Shown here: positions 24,194-30,920 of the stretch, piece by piece
How positions within the stretch are numbered: position 1 is the first letter of the stretch
Layout: each line of letters begins with the position of its first letter
NCBI GenBank assembly: GCA_035390885.1
Contig: DAOOUW010000015.1
Location: forward strand, 1-42,004
Length of the DNA stretch: 42,004 bases
Direction of reading: 5' to 3'
From: JAOAFT01 sp035390885
GTDB taxonomy: Bacteria; Bacteroidota; Ignavibacteria; UBA10030
Notes under the pieces: generated by a model
Databases searched by the model: none
Seen by the model: only the letters and a program-made list of their open reading frames with translations
Told to the model about the DNA's origin: nothing
Translations under genes and position numbers: made by a program

Positions 24194-25133
24194 ACGCAAT
24201 CAACTTGCTGCACTTACTCCAGCCGATTTTGTTTCAATACTATTTCTACTATTTCTAATAGTACTGGATATTATTTTTTTTCAACGCGTGCCTTACGCCG
24301 GTTACTTGATTGCAATTAATCTAATTCTTATTGTCAGTATTTTTTTCCTCGCGCAAAGAACCGATAAAACCCCAACGCAACTTAATATCGCAATTCATCG
24401 ATGGTACTACTATCCATTTATACTTTTTGTATTTAAAGAAATTTACTTGATGATTCATCCGATCCATTCTGTGGATTATGATGCAATTCTCATTGCAATT
24501 GACCGATGGATGTTTGGAGTCGATCCTTCTGTTTGGATATCTCAATTTGCAAATCCTGTTTTAACGGAAATACTTCAGATTGCATATTTCTCGTACTATC
24601 TTCTTTTCATTATTCTTGGAATCGAATTATATAAGCGATACGGTTTTGAGGAATTTGATCGTGGCGCATTTCTCATTGTCTATGGATTCTATCTTTCCTA
24701 TGTTGGTTATTTTTTATTACCGGCTGTGGGACCACGTTTTACACTACACGATTTCTATGCTATCAATACAGAGTTGCCCGGATTATGGCTAACTCCTTAC
24801 ATTCGTGAAATTATCAATGCAGGTGAATCCATTTCATTTTCTATGCCCAATGCCATACAATACGTACAGCGGGATGTCTTCCCAAGCGGTCATACTCAAT
24901 TAACGCTTATTATAGTATATCTCAGTCATCACTATCGAATTCGATCGCGCTGGGTCATTACAGTCATAGCTTTATTACTTATTATCTCGACAGTATATTT
25001 GCGTTATCACTATGTTATTGATTTGATCGGTGGATTCATTTTCTTCCTGCTAACACTCTGGAGTGGACATCGAATTCAGGCAGGGTGGATTGAACTTCAA
25101 CAGCGTTGGCGTAGTGAATCTAAGATAGCTTGA
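24186..25133 (+). CDS. PAP2-family membrane phosphatase/phosphotransferase (PAP2_3-like)
   Basis: This 315-residue protein has about seven or eight predicted membrane helices. Two phosphatase motifs are clear: FPSGHTQLTL (motif 2, with the His) and STVYLRYHYVIDLIGG (motif 3, His and Asp). Before them LLPAVGPRFTLHDF matches the first-motif region of the inositolphosphorylceramide-synthase-like PAP2_3 group rather than a classical KxxxxxxRP. The enzyme probably hydrolyses or transfers phosphate head groups on lipids at the membrane outer face. The start is ATG 24186, overlapping the rsmA stop by eight bases; a longer frame at 24162 is less likely. It is followed by a gap and aroQ. Confidence 0.85.
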   Translation: MIKRNQLAALTPADFVSILFLLFLIVLDIIFFQRVPYAGYLIAINLILIVSIFFLAQRTDKTPTQLNIAIHRWYYYPFILFVFKEIYLMIHPIHSVDYDAILIAIDRWMFGVDPSVWISQFANPVLTEILQIAYFSYYLLFIILGIELYKRYGFEEFDRGAFLIVYGFYLSYVGYFLLPAVGPRFTLHDFYAINTELPGLWLTPYIREIINAGESISFSMPNAIQYVQRDVFPSGHTQLTLIIVYLSHHYRIRSRWVITVIALLLIISTVYLRYHYVIDLIGGFIFFLLTLWSGHRIQAGWIELQQRWRSESKIA

Positions 25134-25171
25134 TACTCTTCTGAAATTCCAATACTTTTAATTTGACGGTA

Positions 25172-25271
25172 NNNNNNNNNNNNNNNNNNNNNNNNNNNNN
25201 NNNNNNNNNNNNNNNNNNNNNNNNNNNNNNNNNNNNNNNNNNNNNNNNNNNNNNNNNNNNNNNNNNNNNNN
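25172..25271. other. Scaffold gap (100 N)
   Basis: Exactly 100 undetermined bases. The aroQ gene that resumes after it lacks about 95 codons, more than 100 bp can hold, so the true gap is longer unless the gene is truncated. Confidence 0.99.
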
Positions 25272-25423
25272 TTGAAGTACACCTCTCGAATGTCCATGCT
25301 CGTGAATCATTCCGTCATACATCAGTAATCTCACCGGTTTGTAAAGGCGTCATCGCGGGGTTTGGAGCAGAGAGCTATGAACTTGCCGCACATTGGATTA
25401 TCAAAAACGCTAACAATCAATAA
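25272..25423 (+). CDS. aroQ: Type II 3-dehydroquinate dehydratase, C-terminal part only
   Basis: The last 50 residues are visible, reading EVHLSNVHARESFRHTSVIS and then PVCKGVIAGFGAESYELA. This is the highly conserved C-terminal active-site half of AroQ, including the SNxHARExFRxxS segment with the catalytic His. The enzyme converts 3-dehydroquinate to 3-dehydroshikimate in the shikimate pathway as a dodecamer. Full-length AroQ is about 145 residues, so roughly 95 N-terminal residues lie in the preceding gap. The frame starts one base inside the N run. The next gene begins two bases after the stop, so it belongs to the rsmA-acpS operon. Confidence 0.92.
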
Positions 25424-25425
25424 GC

Positions 25426-26106
25426 ATGATCACTGCAGTAATATTTGACCTTGATAATACGCTTGTTGATTTTATGCAAATGAAGCGGCAGGCAATTGAT
25501 GCTGCTATCCATGCGATGCGCGATGCTGGACTCAATTTGCCAGCCGAAGAAATTAGAAAAAGAATCGATGATATTTATCAGGAACGCGGAATCGAATTTC
25601 AAAATGTATTCGATGAACTTCTCTATCGTGAGTTCAGTAAAATTGACTATAAAATTCTTTCAGCCGGAGTTATAGCGTACCGACGAGCACGGGAAGCCGC
25701 ACTGATGCCTTATCCGCATGTAACAATGACTCTCATTGAACTAACAAAAATGCACATCAAGCTTGGCGTTGTCTCTGATGCGCCTGCAAAGGAAGCATGG
25801 CTTCGTCTCTGTTACCTCAACTTTCACCATCTCTTCGATGCGGTCGTAACATTCGACGATACAGGAAAACGGAAGCCAGATCCTGAGCCATTCAAAAAAA
25901 TACTGCAGATGCTCGACGTCAAACCTCGGGAAGCGGTAATGATAGGCGATTGGGAAGAGCGCGATGTTGTTGGAGCGGCGCAGGTTGGGATGAAAACAGT
26001 CTTCGCACGATATGGAAATACTTTTGGCACTCTTATCTCGAATGCCGATTACGACATTGACGATATTGCACAGCTCATTGATATTGTTCAGAAAGAAAAT
26101 CAATGA
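25426..26106 (+). CDS. HAD-superfamily hydrolase (subfamily IA)
   Basis: This 226-residue cytoplasmic protein has the HAD motifs in order. FDLDNTLV carries the nucleophile Asp8 and acid/base Asp10. LGVVSDAPAKE has the motif II Ser, and GKRKPDPEPFK the motif III Lys. IGDWEERDVVGA is the motif IV acidic region. A helical cap of about residues 16-90 marks subfamily I. Members act on phosphosugars, nucleotides or other small phosphate esters, and the substrate cannot be assigned here. It starts two bases after the aroQ stop and its last codons overlap acpS in an ATGA junction. Confidence 0.9.
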   Translation: MITAVIFDLDNTLVDFMQMKRQAIDAAIHAMRDAGLNLPAEEIRKRIDDIYQERGIEFQNVFDELLYREFSKIDYKILSAGVIAYRRAREAALMPYPHVTMTLIELTKMHIKLGVVSDAPAKEAWLRLCYLNFHHLFDAVVTFDDTGKRKPDPEPFKKILQMLDVKPREAVMIGDWEERDVVGAAQVGMKTVFARYGNTFGTLISNADYDIDDIAQLIDIVQKENQ

Positions 26107-26495
26107 AGACACAGAAGCCATCCATACTCGGCATTGGCGTGGATGTGGTAGATGTTCCCCGCATGAAAGAAGTACTCGAGAGACAAGGAGATCATTTCTA
26201 CAAAAAAATTTTTAGCGACATGGAAGTAACATACTGCAAGACAAGGAAACGTCCCTACATTCACTTTGCGGCACGCTTTGCTGCAAAAGAAGCGGTTGCA
26301 AAAGCAATGCGTACTGGCTGGAGCGGCGCATTTCGGTGGAAAGATATTGAAGTTATAAATGATGCTTCAGGAGCGCCGCATATTTTGCTCTGCGGTGAAG
26401 TTGCAAAAGCATTAGCCAATTGTAAGACTCACCTTTCGATTTCCCACACAGATACTACTGTTGTAGCATTTGTTATTATTGAAGGAGAGCAATAG
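26103..26495 (+). CDS. acpS: Holo-[acyl-carrier-protein] synthase
   Basis: AcpS transfers 4'-phosphopantetheine from CoA to the conserved Ser of acyl carrier protein, activating it for fatty-acid and lipid synthesis. The 130-residue length is typical. The conserved GIGVDVVDVPRM holds the magnesium ligand Asp14, and FAARFAAKEAVAKAM holds Glu63. The C-terminal LSISHTDTTVVAFVI stretch is also present. The ATG overlaps the HAD stop. Its own TAG stop ends exactly where the stop of the convergent hpnD gene begins, with no base between and no terminator visible. Confidence 0.96.
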   Translation: MKTQKPSILGIGVDVVDVPRMKEVLERQGDHFYKKIFSDMEVTYCKTRKRPYIHFAARFAAKEAVAKAMRTGWSGAFRWKDIEVINDASGAPHILLCGEVAKALANCKTHLSISHTDTTVVAFVIIEGEQ

Positions 26496-27374
26496 CTAGG
26501 CAGGCAATTCCATTCGAATTACTTTGTGAATATTAAACCGAATTCTTTTACGAAGATGTAATACCCATACAACCATTAACTTATATGGGGAAGCTAATCG
26601 GATTCGCTGGGTGAAAACATCATAATTCTTTCGCTCGATTTGTTTCAAAAGCAAGTAGTAGATGTTTCCCATAATACGCGCAGCGGTAAAAATAGGTTTA
26701 TCTTCTTCCGCTAGATGCACTTTCGCTTTCTGGAAAAAGGAACGTGCGCGGTTGCACTCAAATTTCATCAGCGCAATAAAATTTTCATTATACTCACACC
26801 GAAGAAGCTCTTCCTCAGTATACCCAAACCGATGTAAATCTTCAAGCGGAATGTAAATTCTACCTCGCTGGGCATCATCTTTTATATCACGTAGGATATT
26901 GGTTAATTGGAGGGCGATACCAAGATTAACGGCATACTCTTTTGTTGTTTCTTTTCTATATCCAAATACTTCTGCACAAATAAGTCCAACCGTTGAAGCA
27001 ACACGATAGCAATATGTTTTTAATTCCTCAAACGTTTCGTAGCGTTTTTGAGTCAAATCCATTTCCATACCGCTAATAAGCTCGTAGAACAAATCAACTG
27101 GAATATGGAATTTCTGAATGATAGCAGCAAGATGATTCAATATTGAGTAGTTCGAATCGCCATAGAGAGAGAGTTTCAATTCATCTGTCCACTGAAGCAA
27201 ACGATCGTGTTTCTCCTCATCGTTTTCCCCTTCATCAACAATATCATCCGTAATGCGACAGAACGCATAGATTGTCTCTATAGCAAATCGCTTTGCTTTC
27301 GGCAAACTAACAAAAGAAAGGTAAAAATTACTTTTCTTGTTTTGTTCAATTGTGTATGATATTTCTTTGTCCAT
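26496..27374 (-). CDS. hpnD: Presqualene diphosphate synthase-like (HpnD) squalene/phytoene synthase
   Basis: This 292-residue cytoplasmic prenyltransferase has both aspartate-rich motifs of the squalene/phytoene synthase family. These are DDIVDE at 43-48 and, in the LTNILRDIKDDAQRGRIYIP segment, Asp163 and Asp167. The SLPKAKRFAIETIYAFCR start and YCYRVASTVGL segment fit HpnD, which joins two farnesyl diphosphates into presqualene diphosphate. Its partner HpnC lies nine bases upstream, which favours HpnD over a phytoene synthase. HpnE, the third enzyme of this route to squalene, is not in the window. It is the last gene of a five-gene minus-strand cluster that starts with a caspase-like protein. 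Confidence 0.88.
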   Translation of the reverse strand: MDKEISYTIEQNKKSNFYLSFVSLPKAKRFAIETIYAFCRITDDIVDEGENDEEKHDRLLQWTDELKLSLYGDSNYSILNHLAAIIQKFHIPVDLFYELISGMEMDLTQKRYETFEELKTYCYRVASTVGLICAEVFGYRKETTKEYAVNLGIALQLTNILRDIKDDAQRGRIYIPLEDLHRFGYTEEELLRCEYNENFIALMKFECNRARSFFQKAKVHLAEEDKPIFTAARIMGNIYYLLLKQIERKNYDVFTQRIRLASPYKLMVVWVLHLRKRIRFNIHKVIRMELPA

Positions 27375-27383
27375 AAACGGCGC

Positions 27384-28232
27384 TTAAATGAAGAAACTTC
27401 TAAAGAGAATCGAAACAAACGTACTTTTATGAATCACCGGTCGCTTCTGGAATGTATTAAATTTTTGTTCTCGAATCAAAGCGAGAATTTCCGTTCCGGC
27501 AAGCCACGTCAGTTTTAATTCAAGGCTGAGAGGATATCGAACTCGATGAAGAAGTGGTTTCCCTTCATCAAAAATGTTTTGTGTATGTTCTACTATATGT
27601 TCCATTAATTGTCGAAATGCAGGAGTAAATTCCATTTGCAAAATAGAGTCTTCTGAACAATGGAATCGCTCAATTTCCAAACGTGGGATGTAAAGCCTAT
27701 TCCTTGCAATATCAATCGAAAGGTCTTGCCAAAAATTGGTCAACTGCAATGCAGTGCATATCGCATCTGAAGAACGTTGACAATCATCGTCTTTATAGCC
27801 AAAAAGATGGAGAAGCAATCGTCCGATTGGATTTGCAGAGTTATCACAGTACTCCAGTAATTCTTCCCATGTGTTGTAACGGTTCTTTACCACATCAGTT
27901 CGAAAAGCGTGAAGCAATTTTTGAAAGAGCAATAGCGGAATGGTAAATCGTGAAACAGTGTCGCTCAAGGCTATAAAGATCGGATGTTCAGCTTGCCCAT
28001 TATAACAGGCAATTAAATTTTGTTCCCATTCATCAAGTTTTGCTAAACGAACTTTCTTTGGTTTATCCTCTTCGTCTGCATAATCATCGGCTGTACGCGC
28101 AAAAGCATAGATTGCCGCAATAGGTTTTCTGAGACGAGAAGGAAGAAGCACAGAAGCAACTGGAAAATTTTCGTAATGTTGCTTTGCTAGTATTAAACAG
28201 TATTGGTATGCGTCGTCAACTGAGATTTTCAT
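27384..28232 (-). CDS. hpnC: Squalene synthase HpnC (hydroxysqualene synthase)
   Basis: This 282-residue member of the squalene/phytoene synthase family has LAKQHYENFPVASVLLPSRL, typical of HpnC. The two DxxxD motifs follow: Asp49/Asp53 in ARTADDYADE, and Asp170/Asp174 in LTNFWQDLSIDIARNRLYIP. HpnC converts presqualene diphosphate to hydroxysqualene, which HpnE then reduces to squalene for hopanoids or sterols. I start at ATG 28232, which lies 17 bases inside the end of the cyclase gene. A longer frame to 28259 would add nine unlikely residues. The overlap with the cyclase gene implies cotranscription with a signalling module, an uncommon linkage. Confidence 0.9.
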   Translation of the reverse strand: MKISVDDAYQYCLILAKQHYENFPVASVLLPSRLRKPIAAIYAFARTADDYADEEDKPKKVRLAKLDEWEQNLIACYNGQAEHPIFIALSDTVSRFTIPLLLFQKLLHAFRTDVVKNRYNTWEELLEYCDNSANPIGRLLLHLFGYKDDDCQRSSDAICTALQLTNFWQDLSIDIARNRLYIPRLEIERFHCSEDSILQMEFTPAFRQLMEHIVEHTQNIFDEGKPLLHRVRYPLSLELKLTWLAGTEILALIREQKFNTFQKRPVIHKSTFVSILFRSFFI

Positions 28233-30213
28233 TAGCAGTCGGTGGTATAGAAATTTCATCGACAGGAACAGTGTACACTTCGACAGGCGTATCGAGTCCT
28301 TTCACCATAATAGGTTCGTGAGGCTGAGTTGGAATCACATCTTTTACAAGCTCATAGGTGCGACGAGAAATCATTATTCCTTCAACGGGCGCATTCGACT
28401 CCAATCGATTTGCAAGATTTACATCGGAACCGAGCGCGGTATACGACAATTTTTTTGGCGTGCCAAAGTTTCCAACAACGACAACTCCAGTATTAATACC
28501 AATGCGAATTCGTAAAGGAAATAATCCCTCGTTTGTCCACTTCTCTTTTAACTCTCGGCACTTTTTCTGCATTTCAATTGCTGCTTTTACGCATCGTACT
28601 GCGTGATCCTGTTGAGGTTCAGGCGCGCCAAAAAATACCATTAACCCGTCTCCAATATATTTATCGACGGTTCCCTCATATTTGAAGACAATATCAACCA
28701 TTGCATTGAAGTACTCGCCAAGAAATTGTTGAATCTGGTCAGGCGACATTGGGGCTGAGTATGTTGTGAAACTTTTAATATCGCTAAAGAGAATTGTAAT
28801 TTCTCGCTTTTGCACTTCGAACATTGATTCAGGGCGAAGCATCATTCGCTTTACCAATACTGGAGGAAGATACGATTCCATACTATGCCGTAACGCCTCT
28901 TTCTCCCGTTCCTCATTTATAAATCTGTACGCAATGACTCCAAAAACAGAAACAGCAACAATGATTATAGGTCGGATGATGTTAAAAATTGTATTTCCAT
29001 ACAGGAAGAAAAGAATGACTGTAACAAGATAACCAACAAGAAGGAGTAAAGCGCTTATCCATAAATTCTTTGAAGATAGTTTTAATGCAAAGAATGCAAT
29101 ACAAGTAAGTAAAATCAATTCGATGAAAGCCATTAAAAGAGGTGGAACTTCGTTGAGAAAATTTTCAGTAAGAATTGTGTGGATAACATTTGCATGGACA
29201 CCGCTAAGTGGAAATTCATTATCCGTCGGTACAGGCGCAACATCGGCAGCGCCCGTTGCAGCAACAGAAACAACAGCGATTTTATCTTTTAGGAGAGGCA
29301 TCCAATCGAATTCTAATGCGTCCTGGTCATCGGATGCATGGTAAATTGACGCCATGTTGTAATGTGTCATTGCGTTCCAGGGACCAACAAAATTTACAAG
29401 TAAATTGCATTTTTCGTCAACCGGAATAACTATGTTATGTGGCGCTCCTCCGCCTCTTTGTGCATTTCGAAGAATAATATGTTTCCCCGGCTGCAACAAA
29501 ATATCGGAAGGACGAACATGAAAATAATCGCATACGACACGGAATGGAAGACTCGGATAGAAGCCATCTTCATAACGAACGAGGAGCGGCGCACGACGAA
29601 AAACTCCATCGGGATCAACATGGAGACTTAAATAGCCTAATCCTCGCGACGCACTTGCAAGTTCAGGAAAAGTCAAGATAGGATTTGCACCAATATACAT
29701 CGAGCTCACATCTCCTTTGACATCAACGTACCACTTTGTTTGAGATAAATACTTCCAATGAGATGGTGGACGTGGCGCTTGTTGTTGAAGAGTCCTTTCC
29801 CGTAAACTCAATGCAAATCCATAGTAGGTATTTCCTGCCATCCTATTTGCTTGGAAGAAAATCGAATCTTCCTCAGGTGAAGATGGCGCGCGAAAAATAT
29901 AGTCCCATACTTGTGCAGCAGTTCCCATCGTACCAAGATTCTTTGCCACCTGAGCGTAGTGTTCACGTGTAAGATATGCTCCGCCAAGCGTTTGCACTGT
30001 GCTATCGGTTTCATCCACATGGACAACTACTTGATTATATGGATTACGAGATGGGAAGTAATCATACCGAAGGAGAAAAAGTTTATCAACTGCCTGTAAA
30101 TTCCATGTGGAAAACAAACTTGGCAGGAGCCAAAACAGTAGATAACCAAAGACAAAAGAAGCCACAATGATAATCACTGTGGCTCTTAAATTGCGAGTAT
30201 TACTGGTGATCAA
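28216..30213 (-). CDS. CHASE2-domain class III adenylate cyclase
   Basis: This 665-residue protein has a first helix at about 11-32 and a periplasmic CHASE2 sensor at about 40-350. LLKDKIAVVSVAATGAADV and FPLSGVHANVIHTILT are typical of that sensor. Three membrane helices follow at about 357-428, and then a cytoplasmic class III cyclase domain (470-640). Catalytic residues are intact: metal ligands Asp478 (FSDIKSF) and Asp522 (KYIGDGLM), plus Asn599 and Arg603 (VNLANRLE). Lys518 and Thr592 fit the bacterial adenylate-cyclase substrate pair, so cAMP is the predicted product. The start is a TTG at 30213 with a weak ribosome site, inside the upstream gene's end by 14 bases. Downstream hpnC overlaps by 17 bases. 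Confidence 0.93.
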   Translation of the reverse strand: MITSNTRNLRATVIIIVASFVFGYLLFWLLPSLFSTWNLQAVDKLFLLRYDYFPSRNPYNQVVVHVDETDSTVQTLGGAYLTREHYAQVAKNLGTMGTAAQVWDYIFRAPSSPEEDSIFFQANRMAGNTYYGFALSLRERTLQQQAPRPPSHWKYLSQTKWYVDVKGDVSSMYIGANPILTFPELASASRGLGYLSLHVDPDGVFRRAPLLVRYEDGFYPSLPFRVVCDYFHVRPSDILLQPGKHIILRNAQRGGGAPHNIVIPVDEKCNLLVNFVGPWNAMTHYNMASIYHASDDQDALEFDWMPLLKDKIAVVSVAATGAADVAPVPTDNEFPLSGVHANVIHTILTENFLNEVPPLLMAFIELILLTCIAFFALKLSSKNLWISALLLLVGYLVTVILFFLYGNTIFNIIRPIIIVAVSVFGVIAYRFINEEREKEALRHSMESYLPPVLVKRMMLRPESMFEVQKREITILFSDIKSFTTYSAPMSPDQIQQFLGEYFNAMVDIVFKYEGTVDKYIGDGLMVFFGAPEPQQDHAVRCVKAAIEMQKKCRELKEKWTNEGLFPLRIRIGINTGVVVVGNFGTPKKLSYTALGSDVNLANRLESNAPVEGIMISRRTYELVKDVIPTQPHEPIMVKGLDTPVEVYTVPVDEISIPPTANENLS

Positions 30214-30898
30214 TGGTAAACGTCTTACTATAGAAATTTTTTGCGGAAATTCCGATTGCTATATCTGCAATATCAATACGGCGTCTCTCCTCAATAGAAT
30301 TCGTACTTCGGATATTACCTCCAATGGTAATTGGCTTTTCAGCAATAGTTGCATAAGATGCGTACTTTTTCCTCATCTCACGAATTTGATTGACAATTTT
30401 TTCTGCCAAAGATTGCTTCTTCGATGGTTCGGATGCCAGGTAGTACTCTGAAATCGCAGCTTCTAAATCTAATAACCTTTCATACGACGCAATCACAAAA
30501 ATCCGTTCTTTCCCTGTATTGTTATCTAACTTTAACCATTCTCTTCCAACTGGAATGTAATAATTTTTGTCAACCTCATAGTCGGTTTGGAATTGTTTCA
30601 ACGAATATGGGAACAACAGTTCAACTTCACCCTGTGTCCCATAGTATACGACATAGACATAACAATCTTTATGCAATTTTACCATCATCTTGATTTCATC
30701 GCCGCTCTGAAGAGTCGTATCGTGCGTGATTTGAACAAAATTTTTATCTTTTCCAACAAGAGCTCCAAATGCCCACTCAAAATTTATATTCGCACTTTCT
30801 TCTTGTGGAACAGGCGTTTGCGCAACAACGTGAAATATTGTTCCGCTGCTGACCATCATTATAATTAGCATTCCAATGAAAAATTTTGTTTGTCTCAT
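30200..30898 (-). CDS. Exported DUF4384 domain protein
   Basis: This 232-residue protein has a signal peptide at 1-27 (IGMLIIMMVSSGTIFHVVAQ). A domain at about 45-150 contains LQSGDEIKMMVKLHKDCYVY and GTQGEVELLFPY, the pattern of DUF4384. I recall this domain as often accompanying caspase-like, CHAT or kinase genes. The last 80 residues are charged and helical, with a RKKY..YATIAEKPIT stretch. It should act in the periplasm, the same compartment as the CHASE2 sensor encoded next and the caspase encoded before. AGAGGA lies seven bases before the ATG. The stop overlaps the cyclase start by 14 bases and the caspase gene ends 22 bases upstream. A ligand-binding or adaptor role is inferred. Confidence 0.8.
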   Translation of the reverse strand: MRQTKFFIGMLIIMMVSSGTIFHVVAQTPVPQEESANINFEWAFGALVGKDKNFVQITHDTTLQSGDEIKMMVKLHKDCYVYVVYYGTQGEVELLFPYSLKQFQTDYEVDKNYYIPVGREWLKLDNNTGKERIFVIASYERLLDLEAAISEYYLASEPSKKQSLAEKIVNQIREMRKKYASYATIAEKPITIGGNIRSTNSIEERRRIDIADIAIGISAKNFYSKTFTIDHQ

Positions 30899-30920
30899 TT
30901 TTACATCCTCTCATAAAAAA

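Noticed and set aside
25097..25171. Minus-strand frame reading out of the third gap (ends ...AILDSLRQRC)
   Set aside because: It overlaps the well-supported end of the PAP2-family gene and matches no family. It looks like the shadow of that gene rather than the tail of a convergent gene.
26496..28232. Carotenoid (phytoene synthase) cluster
   Set aside because: Two adjacent, distinct family members match HpnC and HpnD features. No phytoene desaturase or cyclase is present.
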